Of a stretch of 64,000 nucleotides of DNA, positions 42,808-52,105 are shown in pieces. The notes below the pieces were generated by a model. It was not told the DNA's origin. It did no database searches and saw nothing but the letters and a program-made list of their open reading frames with translations. Made by a program: the position numbers and the translations under genes. The stretch lies in NCBI GenBank assembly GCA_000963575.1, contig CP011077.1:3658001-3722000 (forward strand), written 5' to 3'. The first letter of the stretch is position 1. Every line of letters begins with the position of its first letter. This DNA is from Klebsiella michiganensis. Lineage in GTDB: Bacteria; Pseudomonadota; Gammaproteobacteria; Enterobacterales; Enterobacteriaceae.

Positions 42808-43425
42808 ATGCCCGGCATCATCCATTACGGCACCTTTGTCGTCTCTTTCATCCTGCTGTTAATCATTCCCGGCCCCGGCAATCTGATCCTGATCACCAGC
42901 GCCAGCAAAGGCGGGGCGCGAAGCGGCTATCTCTGCCTGATGGGGATATTGCTGGGTGACCAGGTGCTGCTGTGGCTTGCCATTGCTGGCGTGGCGGCGC
43001 TGCTGGAATCCTCGCCTCACGTTTTTCAGGTCATTAAATGGCTGGGTGCCGCTTACCTGCTGTGGATGGGCGCACAGCTGCTGCTGAAGGCCAAAACCAG
43101 CGCGCCGCCGCCGCCGGTGACCGGCAAAAGAACACCGTTTTTACAGGGCATGGTCATCACCCTGATGAACCCCAAACCCATTCTGTTTTACGTAATGTTC
43201 CTGCCGCTGTTTATCGACCCTGCGCGCAGCCTGGGGATCCCGACGTTCGCTATTCTGGCTGGCACGGCGGCCGTGCTGACCTTTATCTACTGTTCGATAA
43301 TGATATTCCTGACGACTTCGCTTGCCGAGAAAGTGCGGTCGCGGCCGGGCATGGTTTATCTGCTGGGGAAAGCCACCGGCCTGTTCCTGGCGATATTTGC
43401 GGTGAAGCTGGCGTTTTTTAGCTGA
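42808..43425 (+). CDS. LysE/RhtB-family amino-acid exporter
   Basis: 205 residues, six hydrophobic helices. The family signature IPGPGNLILITSASKGGARSG lies near residues 20-40, with the NPKPILFYVMFLPLF motif near 122. Exports amino acids or derivatives through the inner membrane. It is probably controlled by the divergent LysR. Followed by a GC-rich hairpin. Confidence 0.9.
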   Translation: MPGIIHYGTFVVSFILLLIIPGPGNLILITSASKGGARSGYLCLMGILLGDQVLLWLAIAGVAALLESSPHVFQVIKWLGAAYLLWMGAQLLLKAKTSAPPPPVTGKRTPFLQGMVITLMNPKPILFYVMFLPLFIDPARSLGIPTFAILAGTAAVLTFIYCSIMIFLTTSLAEKVRSRPGMVYLLGKATGLFLAIFAVKLAFFS

Positions 43426-43449
43426 GGCCCATGGCTAAGCGAAAATAAA

Positions 43450-43469
43450 GGGGGCATCTTACTGCCCCC
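43450..43469. terminator. Hairpin between convergent exporter and peptidase genes
   Basis: GGGGGCA, loop, TGCCCCC between the convergent stops. A T-run is absent on the plus side; the minus side reads into CTTTATTTTC, so it should terminate the peptidase transcript best. Confidence 0.65.
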
Positions 43470-43477
43470 GATTAAGC

Positions 43478-44683
43478 TTACTCAAAACGCCGTAACGTTC
43501 TGGGTAACTGGCTAAACAATTCATAGCCATCGTCGGTGATGAGCAACATATCTTCCAGCATGATAGCCCCGACGCCGATGCCGTAGTAAGGCGTTTCCAC
43601 GCTAAAGACCATGCCCGGTTCAAAGGTTTCGGTTGCCGCCGCGCTCACGAAAGGCGCCTCTTCCAGGCCTAAGAACAGCCCGTCCCCATGCCCTAGATGA
43701 CCCCGGTTATAGTGCGGTAAGCCATTGGCTTTGATTTTACTCATCGTGTCGTTAAACACATGACTGAGCTTCACGCCCGGGCCAATCAGGCCGAGCATGT
43801 GCTCGTGGCCCTGCAAAATGGTTTGGTAGATTCGCTCCGCCATGGCCGTTGGCTGCCCGAACACCACGGTACGCGCCAAATCCGCGCCGTATCCGGCGAC
43901 ATCCACGCCGCAGTCAAATTTGATTAAATCCCCCGGTTTAACGGGGTCACGACTCGGGATTAATTTAGGGGCAAAGTCATCCCCTACCGAGATCAAATGG
44001 AAGCGCGAAAGGTTCGTTTCCGGGTGCTGCATAATGGCTGCTTTATAGGCGGCGGTGAGATCCCACGCCGAACATCCCTCACCAATCACCTTAAAGGCTT
44101 CACTGATGCCATACTCGGTTACCTGCGCACTTTTACGCAAGAAGGCTATCTCCCACGGGCTTTTGACCATTCGTAGCTCATTGAAGATTGCCGTGGAGTC
44201 CACCAGCCGTAAATTCGGGATCGCCTTATCCAGCACCTGCTTGCCGCCATTGCTCATCGCATTCAGCTCGATAGCGATGTTTTTATCCAGCACGCCAGCA
44301 TCCGCCAATGCGGACTTGAGCAGCGTGAAAACCGCCTCAACCGGTGGGCCAATCGGCCGTTCTTTCACTACCCGCTGCGGGTTGAAAGGCTCATCGACAT
44401 CCACCCAAACCGGGAAGGTCTTCAGCTCATAATTCGCCAGCTCAAACTGCAGGCCAGCCGCCTCGAACTCGTTCATCACAACCAAAGATGGCAGCTTTTC
44501 ATCCCGGAAAATGACCGCCAGCGCCGCGCCGGTGTGGCGGAAGGTGTACATAAAGAAACTGGCAAACCCGGTGACATGGCAAAAGTTGTCCGGGGTGGTC
44601 ACCACCAAAGCCTCAATATTGTTCCGGGCCATGATTGCTCTGGCCTTGGCCGTGACCGCCTGGAGATGATCTGCTTTATTCAT
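43478..44683 (-). CDS. M24-family metallopeptidase (Xaa-Pro peptidase/ectoine-hydrolase-like)
   Basis: 401 residues. An N-terminal creatinase-like domain (about 1-165) precedes the pita-bread domain. Metal ligands are visible as KFDCGVDVAGYGADLAR (two Asp), RGHLGHGDGLF (His), FSVETPYY (Glu) and IMLEDMLLIT (Glu). Members cleave X-Pro peptides, creatine or ectoine. It is monocistronic and the substrate is not assigned. Confidence 0.85.
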   Translation of the reverse strand: MNKADHLQAVTAKARAIMARNNIEALVVTTPDNFCHVTGFASFFMYTFRHTGAALAVIFRDEKLPSLVVMNEFEAAGLQFELANYELKTFPVWVDVDEPFNPQRVVKERPIGPPVEAVFTLLKSALADAGVLDKNIAIELNAMSNGGKQVLDKAIPNLRLVDSTAIFNELRMVKSPWEIAFLRKSAQVTEYGISEAFKVIGEGCSAWDLTAAYKAAIMQHPETNLSRFHLISVGDDFAPKLIPSRDPVKPGDLIKFDCGVDVAGYGADLARTVVFGQPTAMAERIYQTILQGHEHMLGLIGPGVKLSHVFNDTMSKIKANGLPHYNRGHLGHGDGLFLGLEEAPFVSAAATETFEPGMVFSVETPYYGIGVGAIMLEDMLLITDDGYELFSQLPRTLRRFE

Positions 44684-44778
44684 GGTGCTCGTTACCTCAA
44701 TCTTGTTTAACTTTTGCCGTAGTCAGGCCGCCAGATGTTTTAGCAGATCAATCGGGATTTATATAGCGGGCTTTTGAG

Positions 44779-45612
44779 TCAGGCATTGAGGTCGCGCAGC
44801 AGGCTTTCGAGCCTTGTTTCTCCCTCAACGGTTTGCGCTCCGGCCTTCAGCCCGCCCCGGATCAACCTCTCTGCCGCAGGCCGGGCGAAGAGTCCAGCCC
44901 AGGCATCGTGTTCGCGGTGGAACCCTTCCCGAAGATCGGAAGCCGGGATAGCTTTTTTCGCCGCCTGAATCACGCCTTCAGGCAGGCTGGCAATGTTGTT
45001 CGCCAGTCTCTCAACAAACGAGTCCAGGTCATCATCAGGTAATGCCCGGTTGATCCAGCCATATCGCTCCGCCAGTTTGGCCTCAATAAGCTCCGCCCCC
45101 AGCACCACTTCAAGCGCCCTCCCTCGCGTCATTCTGTCCAACAGATATTGCGTCGCCCCGCCGCCTGGAACGATCCCCATCAACGCTTCACACTGAGCCA
45201 GCCCTGCTCGCTTTTCTGCGGCAAATGCCATATCCGCGGCGGCAACAAACTCTGCGCCACCACCTCGGGCCAGGCCAGCCAGCTTAACGAGGGTAACCTG
45301 CGGCTGGCTACGTAGAAGTTCGCCCAAAGCCTGGAAAGGATTAAGCCCATCAGGAGCAGCATTCGCCAGTTCATCAAAGGCGTGAGGCTCATCAATCAGC
45401 GTCATATCCACATGGGCGATAAAGAATTCGGGAATGGCACTGTCAAAAACCAAAACATGGACAGCCGGATCGTTTCGCACCGACAGCAGAACGTGAGTGA
45501 GCTCGGACATGAGCGCGACATCAAGAACATTCACCGGCGGATTATTAATCGTCACCGTCAACACACCATTACGCTGAGAGATCAGAAGCTTGCTGTAATT
45601 TGTCTTTATCAT
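44779..45612 (-). CDS. Enoyl-CoA hydratase/isomerase family protein
   Basis: 277 residues from the ATG at 45612 (AGGA 8 bp upstream); the ATG at 45630 lacks a ribosome site. Crotonase fold: VTINNPPVNVLDVALM at the start, AGLARGGGAEFVAAADMAFA (oxyanion hole, about 125) and GIVPGGGATQYL. The usual Glu pair is not fully evident, so hydratase activity is uncertain. Divergent from an HxlR regulator. Confidence 0.85.
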   Translation of the reverse strand: MIKTNYSKLLISQRNGVLTVTINNPPVNVLDVALMSELTHVLLSVRNDPAVHVLVFDSAIPEFFIAHVDMTLIDEPHAFDELANAAPDGLNPFQALGELLRSQPQVTLVKLAGLARGGGAEFVAAADMAFAAEKRAGLAQCEALMGIVPGGGATQYLLDRMTRGRALEVVLGAELIEAKLAERYGWINRALPDDDLDSFVERLANNIASLPEGVIQAAKKAIPASDLREGFHREHDAWAGLFARPAAERLIRGGLKAGAQTVEGETRLESLLRDLNA

Positions 45613-45670
45613 CGGGGTTTCCTTTATCATCTGGAAAGAGTGAGGTCGTATTTTCGCCCTCCCCCGGATA

Positions 45671-45685
45671 GTATATTTTGGATAC
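45671..45685. promoter_or_regulatory. Candidate HxlR operator
   Basis: GTATATTTTGGATAC, with GTAT/ATAC inverted ends, centred in the 123-bp gap between the divergent hydratase and HxlR genes. Confidence 0.4.
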
Positions 45686-45735
45686 CTGGCGTCAATTACG
45701 CACCTTAAACATCCCAGGGATGCTGGAGGATACCT

Positions 45736-46098
45736 ATGAGCAAGAGTGACCTTGTTTACCGGGCAGACTGCCCAAGCCGTATCGTGCTCGATCAGATAGC
45801 CGATAAGTGGTCAATGATGGTGCTGGAAGTGCTGCGAGAGCCGCAGCGTTTTAACGCCATTAAGCGAAGACTGGATGGTGTGACGCAGCGAGTCCTGACG
45901 CAGACGCTGCGCAAGCTGGAGCGCAACGGCATGGTCAAACGCAAAGTGCTGGATGGCCGGGTGCTCGGCGTGGAATATTCTCTGACGCCGCTAGGACAAT
46001 CCCTGCAGGAGCCTTTCTCACGCCTGTTTAACTGGACGCTGGAAAATATAGACACCATCCAGCACTGCCAGAAGCTGTATGACGCTGAGAGTGAATAA
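45736..46098 (+). CDS. HxlR-family transcriptional regulator
   Basis: 120 residues, a winged helix of the HxlR/MarR-like type: ADCPSRIVLDQIADKWSMMVL at the start with the N-terminal cysteine common in redox- or electrophile-sensing members, then RRLDGVTQRVLTQTLRKLERNG (recognition helix). Probably controls the divergent crotonase gene. Confidence 0.9.
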   Translation: MSKSDLVYRADCPSRIVLDQIADKWSMMVLEVLREPQRFNAIKRRLDGVTQRVLTQTLRKLERNGMVKRKVLDGRVLGVEYSLTPLGQSLQEPFSRLFNWTLENIDTIQHCQKLYDAESE

Positions 46099-46174
46099 GT
46101 TAAAAGATCTGTACAACACAAGCACAACGAAGCTCTATATTTGAAGCCCAATAAATATTATGTAGATAAATTTC

Positions 46175-46513
46175 ATGATTGATATCCCCTGCCCCTGCTG
46201 CGGCTTTTTAACATTTGAAGAGTATTATGGCTCATTCGAGATTTGCTCTGTCTGTGGCTGGGAAGATGATGGCGTACAGCTCGCAAACCCGACTTCTGCA
46301 GGTGGGGCGAATAAAATTTCACTTGCAGATGCACAAACCGATGCACTAAAAAAATACCCTCTGCCTCTAAATTTAGCTTCGGGTTATTACCGTGCCTCTG
46401 ACTGGCGGCCATTAAATACCAATGATACACAGGCAGCAGATAAGCTTCGCGCTGCAAATCACTGGCACACTCAGGCCGTAGTGAGCGAATCAGAGGCTTA
46501 TTGGCGGCAATAA
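46175..46513 (+). CDS. CPCC-type cysteine-rich protein
   Basis: 112 residues. It opens with IPCPCCGFLTF and continues EICSVCGWEDDGVQ, two Cys pairs that should bind zinc, as in the Cys_rich_CPCC family. No function is established; relatives occur among toxin-immunity neighbourhoods. Base composition is AT-richer than the flanking genes, suggesting recent acquisition. It lies 21 bp upstream of the next orphan gene, probably in one transcript. Confidence 0.78.
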   Translation: MIDIPCPCCGFLTFEEYYGSFEICSVCGWEDDGVQLANPTSAGGANKISLADAQTDALKKYPLPLNLASGYYRASDWRPLNTNDTQAADKLRAANHWHTQAVVSESEAYWRQ

Positions 46514-46534
46514 ATAAGGACAAAGCAATTCATT

Positions 46535-47188
46535 ATGAGCTACATCGATTCAATCAAACATGAGCTCGTTGGTTTCTTCAATGGGCTTCCTGTTTATCAT
46601 CCTCTCGAAACCGTGGAAGGGGAATCATGGGGAAGCTATTATTTTTCCTGTTCTCCGGCCAATCTTATCATTGGGGGCGGAGCGGGAGAACATCCTGCGC
46701 TTGTCCTTCATAACCTTGAATCCCTCGTTGCGGCCTATCTTCTCCATGCTATAGAGCAGGACGAAGTTCATTTTGCTGAACGGTATTCCCCGCCGCCAGA
46801 CCATACACGGGAAACGTTATTCGACATTTTCCTTTGTGAAAAACCAGCACTTGAGTTCTGTGGCTGGTCGATGAAACAAATACATGACTTCGTTGAATTA
46901 GCCAAATCCCCTTTACATGCCTCGCCGTTAAAAGCAGATCAATCACCTGAGGAATGGATAAAGATATCGATTGGCGAGTTTATTTATTTCTCTCTAAGCG
47001 AACTCAATCCCCTGGCAAAGGAAATGGCCACTTTAGAAGGCATTGAACAACCTGGATATTGGTTGCGCAACGTCACTTGTCCGCCGCCAAACTATGTCAA
47101 ATCGAAAAAAGAATCTCTCGCGAGTGATGACGCTTTCAAGCTATGCGGATATTTTCGTTGGGATTATGTTTACCCGCCTGAAGAATAA
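46535..47188 (+). CDS. Unrecognised acidic cytoplasmic protein
   Basis: 217 residues with no signal peptide, membrane segment or motif I recognise. It is acidic and rich in aromatics and prolines (YSPPPDHTRETLF, CPPPNYVKSKK). An early glycine-rich stretch NLIIGGGAGEHP is not a P-loop. It is paired with the CPCC gene in an AT-rich patch. It may be an orphan immunity-type protein, given that neighbour, but this is speculation. Confidence 0.7.
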   Translation: MSYIDSIKHELVGFFNGLPVYHPLETVEGESWGSYYFSCSPANLIIGGGAGEHPALVLHNLESLVAAYLLHAIEQDEVHFAERYSPPPDHTRETLFDIFLCEKPALEFCGWSMKQIHDFVELAKSPLHASPLKADQSPEEWIKISIGEFIYFSLSELNPLAKEMATLEGIEQPGYWLRNVTCPPPNYVKSKKESLASDDAFKLCGYFRWDYVYPPEE

Positions 47189-47358
47189 AACCCCTGAGCA
47201 ACAGTCACCGCCAGAGAACAAAGGCTTTGTACTTATTGCATCTTAAAAAAGTCGTTGTTTTCTGCGTACTCCACAAGCTATGAGCCACATGCGTAGGTTC
47301 TTAAACTCAGGAGGTAGTTAGGGGCATGATTACGGCGAGGTTTTAATATGCGAGAAAT

Positions 47359-47396
47359 AAAAAAATCGCCAGAAAATCCTTCGATTTTACTGGCGA
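47359..47396 (-). terminator. Terminator of guaBA
   Basis: On the minus strand TCGCCAGTAAAAT pairs with ATTTTCTGGCGA across a short loop (one bulge), followed by seven T. It lies 38 bp after the guaA stop. Bases 47189-47358 hold nothing I recognise. Confidence 0.88.
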
Positions 47397-47433
47397 CTTT
47401 TGAAGCTAGCGGTTTTTAGTCTGCGCTAAAAAC

Positions 47434-49011
47434 TTATTCCCACTCAATCGTCGCCGGTGGCTTACCGGAGATATCGTAAACCACGCGGGAGATGCCGTTC
47501 ACTTCGTTGATGATGCGGTTGGACACGCGGCCGAGGAAGTCATACGGCAGGTGCGCCCAGTGCGCGGTCATGAAGTCGATGGTTTCTACCGCACGCAGGG
47601 AAACAACCCAGTCATACTTGCGGCCATCGCCCATTACGCCCACGGAACGAACCGGCAGGAACACGGTGAACGCCTGGCTCACTTTGTTGTACAGATCGGC
47701 TTTGTGCAGCTCTTCAATGAAGATAGCGTCGGCGCGGCGCAGCAGGTCGCAGTACTCTTTCTTCACTTCACCCAGCACGCGAACACCGAGGCCTGGGCCC
47801 GGGAACGGGTGGCGGTAAAGCATGTCGTACGGCAGGCCCAGCTCGAGGCCAATCTTACGCACTTCGTCTTTGAACAGCTCACGCAGCGGCTCAACCAGCC
47901 CCATCTTCATCTCTTTCGGCAGGCCGCCCACGTTGTGGTGAGATTTGATGACGTGCGCTTTCCCGGTCGCGGAGGCCGCAGACTCAATAACGTCAGGATA
48001 GATGGTGCCCTGCGCCAGCCATTTAACGTCTTCCAGCTTCAGCGCTTCTTCGTCGAACACTTCCACGAAGACGCGGCCGATGATCTTACGCTTGGCTTCC
48101 GGGTCGTTCTCGCCCGCCAGCGCGGTCAGGAAGCGGTTTTCGCCTTCAACGTGAACGATGTTCAGGCCGAAGTGGTCGCCGAACATGTCCATCACCTGCT
48201 GAGCTTCGTTCAGGCGCAGCAGGCCGTTGTCCACGAACACGCAGGTCAGATTTTTACCGATAGCGCGGTGCAGCAGCATCGCGGTCACGGAGGAGTCAAC
48301 GCCGCCGGACAGGCCAAGGATAACTTTGTCGTCACCCACCTGCTCGCGGATGCGGACGATGGCGTCTTCGATGATTTTGGCCGGGGTCCACAGCGCTTCG
48401 CAGCCGCAGATTTCCAGCACAAAACGCTCCAGCAGACGCTGGCCCTGACGGGTGTGGGTCACTTCCGGGTGGAACTGCACGCCGTAGAAGCGTTTTTCTT
48501 CGTTGGCCATAATGGCAAACGGACAGGTTTCGGTGCTGGCAACGGTCACGAAGTCGGACGGGATAGCGGTGACTTTGTCGCCGTGGCTCATCCAGACGTC
48601 CAGCAGCGGCTTACCGGCAGCGCTCAGGGAGTCTTCGATGCCGCGAACCAGCGCGCTGTCGGTTTTCACTTCAACCTGCGCGTAGCCAAATTCACGTTCG
48701 TTGGAGCTTTCAACGTGGCCGCCCAGCTGCATCGCCATGGTCTGCATGCCATAGCAAACGCCGAACACCGGCACGCCGGCTTCGAACACATACTCAGGCG
48801 CACGCGGGCTGTTTTCTTCGGTGGTGCTTTCCGGGCCACCGGAAAGGATGATACCGCTTGGGTTGAACTCACGAATTTGAGCTTCGGTAACATCCCAGGC
48901 CCACAGTTCGCAGTACACGCCCAGCTCACGGACGCGGCGCGCCACCAGCTGAGTATACTGAGAACCGAAGTCGAGGATCAGAATGCGATGTTTATGAATG
49001 TTTTCCGTCAT
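47434..49011 (-). CDS. guaA: GMP synthase (glutamine-hydrolysing) GuaA
   Basis: 525 residues, the E. coli length. The N-terminal class I glutamine amidotransferase has the nucleophile Cys86 (VFGVCYGMQTM) and the His/Glu pair in FHPEVTHT. The ATP-pyrophosphatase P-loop is LSGGVDSSV. The C-terminal dimerisation domain ends GKPPATIEWE. Converts XMP to GMP. Second gene of guaBA, 66 bp after guaB with a hairpin between. Confidence 0.98.
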   Translation of the reverse strand: MTENIHKHRILILDFGSQYTQLVARRVRELGVYCELWAWDVTEAQIREFNPSGIILSGGPESTTEENSPRAPEYVFEAGVPVFGVCYGMQTMAMQLGGHVESSNEREFGYAQVEVKTDSALVRGIEDSLSAAGKPLLDVWMSHGDKVTAIPSDFVTVASTETCPFAIMANEEKRFYGVQFHPEVTHTRQGQRLLERFVLEICGCEALWTPAKIIEDAIVRIREQVGDDKVILGLSGGVDSSVTAMLLHRAIGKNLTCVFVDNGLLRLNEAQQVMDMFGDHFGLNIVHVEGENRFLTALAGENDPEAKRKIIGRVFVEVFDEEALKLEDVKWLAQGTIYPDVIESAASATGKAHVIKSHHNVGGLPKEMKMGLVEPLRELFKDEVRKIGLELGLPYDMLYRHPFPGPGLGVRVLGEVKKEYCDLLRRADAIFIEELHKADLYNKVSQAFTVFLPVRSVGVMGDGRKYDWVVSLRAVETIDFMTAHWAHLPYDFLGRVSNRIINEVNGISRVVYDISGKPPATIEWE

Positions 49012-49043
49012 TGACGTTAATTCCGAGGCAAGTGATACAAAAC

Positions 49044-49069
49044 AAAAACACCCGGCATAAAGCCGGGTG
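49044..49069 (-). terminator. Hairpin in the guaB-guaA gap
   Basis: CACCCGGC, loop, GCCGGGTG, followed on the minus strand by TTTTTGTTTTGT. It resembles an intrinsic terminator inside the operon, so it probably attenuates guaA or protects the guaB end of the message. Confidence 0.72.
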
Positions 49070-49077
49070 CATAAATA

Positions 49078-50544
49078 TTAAGAACCCATACGGTAGTTCG
49101 GGGACTCTTTGGTGATAGTCACGTCGTGAACGTGGCTTTCCTGGATGCCCGCGCCGCTGATACGTACGAATTCTGCTTTGGTGCGCAGAGCATCGATAGT
49201 ACCACAGCCGGTCAGGCCCATGCAGGAACGCAGGCCGCCCATTTGCTGGTGAACGATCTCTTTCAGACGGCCTTTATACGCCACGCGGCCTTCGATACCT
49301 TCCGGCACCAGTTTGTCCGCAGCGTTGTCGGTCTGGAAGTAACGGTCAGAAGAGCCTTTGGACATCGCGCCCAGAGAACCCATGCCGCGATAGGATTTAA
49401 ACGCACGGCCCTGGTAGAGTTCGATTTCGCCCGGAGATTCTTCGGTGCCTGCCAGCATGCCGCCAACCATGACAGCAGCTGCGCCAGCGGCGATGGCTTT
49501 AGCGATGTCGCCGGAGAAACGGATCCCGCCGTCGGCGATGACCGGAATACCGGTGCCTTCCAGCGCTTCAACCGCGTCAGCCACGGCGGTTATCTGCGGC
49601 ACGCCTACGCCAGTGACGATACGCGTGGTACAGATGGAGCCAGGCCCGATACCGACCTTAACCGCGCTGCAGCCTGCTTCAGCCAGGGCGCGAGCGCCAG
49701 CGGCGGTTGCTACGTTACCGCCGATGATTTGCAGGTCAGGATACTTAGCACGGGTTTCACGAATACGTTGCAGAACGCCTTCGGAGTGGCCGTGAGAGGA
49801 GTCAATCAGCAGAATATCAACGCCAGCGGCGACCAGAGCATCAACACGCTCTTCATTGCCTGCGCCTGCGCCAACCGCAGCCCCAACGCGCAGACGGCCC
49901 TGCTCATCTTTACAGGCGTTAGGTTTACGCTCTGCTTTCTGGAAGTCTTTCACGGTGATCATGCCGCGCAGGTGGAAGCCCGCGTCCACAACCAGCGCCT
50001 TTTCAACGCGCTTTTCGTGCATTTTAGACAGTACGACGTCGCGCGCTTCGCCTTCTTTAACGGTAACCAGACGCTCTTTCGGGGTCATGTACACGCTAAC
50101 TGGCTGGCTCAGATCGGTCACGAAGCGCACGTCACGGCCGGTGATGATGCCCACCAGCTCGTTGTCTTCGGTCACGACCGGGTAACCGGCAAAGCCGTTA
50201 CGCTCGGTTAATTCTTTCACTTCACGCAGGGTGGTGGTTGGCAGCACGGTTTGCGGGTCAGTTACCACACCACTTTCGTGTTTCTTCACGCGCTTAACTT
50301 CTTCAGCCTGGCGCTCAATGGACATGTTTTTGTGAATGAAACCAAGGCCACCTTCCTGCGCCAGAGCGATAGCCAGACGCGCTTCCGTCACGGTATCCAT
50401 CGCTGCGGACAGCATAGGGATATTCAGACGAATAGTTTTGGTCAGCTGAGTGCTGAGGTCGGCCGTGTTCGGCAGAACGGTGGAATGAGCGGGAACGAGG
50501 AGAACGTCGTCAAACGTCAGTGCTTCTTTAGCGATACGTAGCAT
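49078..50544 (-). CDS. guaB: IMP dehydrogenase GuaB
   Basis: 488 residues, the E. coli length. The TIM-barrel is split by two CBS domains (about 95-205; VVTDPQTVLPTTTLREV). The catalytic Cys305 is in GPGSICTTRIVTGVG, and the flap/active-site arginine-tyrosine lies near FKSYRGMGSLGAM. Oxidises IMP to XMP with NAD, the committed step to GMP. Divergent from xseA; a PurR-like box and a GC-rich discriminator promoter precede it. Confidence 0.98.
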   Translation of the reverse strand: MLRIAKEALTFDDVLLVPAHSTVLPNTADLSTQLTKTIRLNIPMLSAAMDTVTEARLAIALAQEGGLGFIHKNMSIERQAEEVKRVKKHESGVVTDPQTVLPTTTLREVKELTERNGFAGYPVVTEDNELVGIITGRDVRFVTDLSQPVSVYMTPKERLVTVKEGEARDVVLSKMHEKRVEKALVVDAGFHLRGMITVKDFQKAERKPNACKDEQGRLRVGAAVGAGAGNEERVDALVAAGVDILLIDSSHGHSEGVLQRIRETRAKYPDLQIIGGNVATAAGARALAEAGCSAVKVGIGPGSICTTRIVTGVGVPQITAVADAVEALEGTGIPVIADGGIRFSGDIAKAIAAGAAAVMVGGMLAGTEESPGEIELYQGRAFKSYRGMGSLGAMSKGSSDRYFQTDNAADKLVPEGIEGRVAYKGRLKEIVHQQMGGLRSCMGLTGCGTIDALRTKAEFVRISGAGIQESHVHDVTITKESPNYRMGS

Positions 50545-50596
50545 GGCAATATCTCAACCTGGGGGTGAATGAGAACAGATAAAATATTGCCGCGGC

Positions 50597-50622
50597 ATTA
50601 TACAGAGCGTAAGCGATTGCAT
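50597..50622 (-). promoter_or_regulatory. guaBA promoter region with PurR-like operator
   Basis: The minus strand carries a -10 element TATAAT (50602-50597) followed by a GCCGCGG discriminator of the stringently controlled type. Overlapping the spacer is ATGCAATCGCTTACGC (50622-50607), 11 of 16 against the PurR consensus and similar to the known guaBA operator. Confidence 0.68.
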
Positions 50623-50714
50623 CCACACTTTTTTCGCAAAACTCCTTGCTAATAGTGAAACGGAAGGTAGTATCGACCTAATAACCTGCTGATTTAGAAT
50701 TTGATCCAGCTCAC

Positions 50715-52100
50715 ATGTCGATACAAAATTCCCCCTCAATTTTTACCGTTTCTCGCCTGAATCAGACGGTGCGTTTGCTGCTTGAGCAGGAAATGGGGCA
50801 AGTCTGGATCAGCGGTGAAATCTCTAACTTCAGCCAGCCCTCTTCGGGCCACTGGTACTTCACGCTAAAAGACGATACCGCTCAGGTGCGCTGCGCGATG
50901 TTCCGCAACAGCAACCGCCGCGTGACCTTCCGCCCGCAGCACGGGCAGCAGGTGTTAGTGCGCGCTAACATCACCCTTTACGAGCCGCGCGGCGACTACC
51001 AGATCATTGTCGAAAGCATGCAGCCCGCCGGTGAAGGACTGCTGCAGCAGCAGTACGAGCAGCTCAAGCAGAAACTGAGCGCTGAAGGGCTTTTTGACCC
51101 GTTACACAAGCAGGCCCTGCCCGCTCCGGCTCGCCAGGTCGGCGTCATCACCTCTAAAACCGGCGCGGCCCTGCACGATGTGCTGCACGTTTTACAGCGT
51201 CGCGACCCGTCCCTGCCGGTCATTATTTATCCGACTGCCGTTCAGGGCGCAGACGCCCCGCTGCAAATCGTGCGCGCCATCGAGCTTGCCAATCTGCGCC
51301 ACGAGTGTGACGTGCTGATTGTCGGGCGCGGCGGCGGCTCGCTGGAAGATCTGTGGAGCTTTAACGATGAACGGGTTGCGCGGGCGATTTTTGCAAGCAA
51401 GATCCCGGTTGTTAGCGCCGTAGGGCATGAAACTGACGTCACTATCGCCGATTTTGTCGCTGATTTACGTGCCCCGACGCCGTCCGCCGCTGCCGAAATC
51501 GTCAGCCGTAATCAGCTCGAACTTCTGCGCCAGCTCCAGGCTCAGCAGCAGCGTATGGAAATGGCGATGGACTATTACCTCGCCCAGCGCTCACGACGTT
51601 TTACCCAGTTGCACCACCGCCTCCAGCAGCAGCACCCTCAGCTACGTTTAGCCCGCCAGCAAACCGCCCTTGAACGCCTGCGCCAGCGCCTGACCGTGGC
51701 CATGGACGGCAAAATGCGCCGGGCGAGTCAGCAGCAGTTGCGCCTCGGTCAGCGCCTTAACCAGCAGCAGCCTCAGCCGCGTATTCACCGCGCTCAGTCC
51801 CGCCTGCAGCAGCTGGAATACCGCCTGTCACAGTTAGTAAGCGCTCAGCTCAGCCAGACTAAACAACGCTTTGGCACCGCGCTCGCCCAACTGGAAGCCG
51901 TTAGTCCGCTGGCGACGCTCGCTCGCGGCTACAGCGTCACCACCGCCGAAGACGGCAAATTGCTGAAGAAAACTAAGCAGGTGAAGTCCGGGGACACGTT
52001 AACCACGCGCCTGGATGACGGCTGGGTTGAAAGTCAGGTAACCGGCATTCAACCGGTGAAAGCGCCGCGTAAGCGTAAGCCTGCGGCGAAAAGCGAATAA
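50715..52100 (+). CDS. xseA: Exodeoxyribonuclease VII large subunit XseA
   Basis: 461 residues (E. coli 456). An N-terminal OB fold (about 15-110; GQVWISGEISNFSQPSSGHWYFTL-type) is followed by the catalytic domain with VGVITSKTGAALHDV, VGRGGGSLEDLWSFNDE and SAVGHETDVTIADFVAD. A glutamine-rich coiled coil (about 270-400) binds XseB subunits. Degrades single-stranded DNA from both ends. Divergent from guaB as in E. coli. Confidence 0.96.
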   Translation: MSIQNSPSIFTVSRLNQTVRLLLEQEMGQVWISGEISNFSQPSSGHWYFTLKDDTAQVRCAMFRNSNRRVTFRPQHGQQVLVRANITLYEPRGDYQIIVESMQPAGEGLLQQQYEQLKQKLSAEGLFDPLHKQALPAPARQVGVITSKTGAALHDVLHVLQRRDPSLPVIIYPTAVQGADAPLQIVRAIELANLRHECDVLIVGRGGGSLEDLWSFNDERVARAIFASKIPVVSAVGHETDVTIADFVADLRAPTPSAAAEIVSRNQLELLRQLQAQQQRMEMAMDYYLAQRSRRFTQLHHRLQQQHPQLRLARQQTALERLRQRLTVAMDGKMRRASQQQLRLGQRLNQQQPQPRIHRAQSRLQQLEYRLSQLVSAQLSQTKQRFGTALAQLEAVSPLATLARGYSVTTAEDGKLLKKTKQVKSGDTLTTRLDDGWVESQVTGIQPVKAPRKRKPAAKSE

Positions 52101-52105
52101 ACCAC

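Noticed and set aside
47551..49014. 487-codon frame antisense to guaA
   Set aside because: It mirrors guaA codon structure, has no family resemblance and no ribosome site. It is a typical shadow frame in GC-rich DNA.
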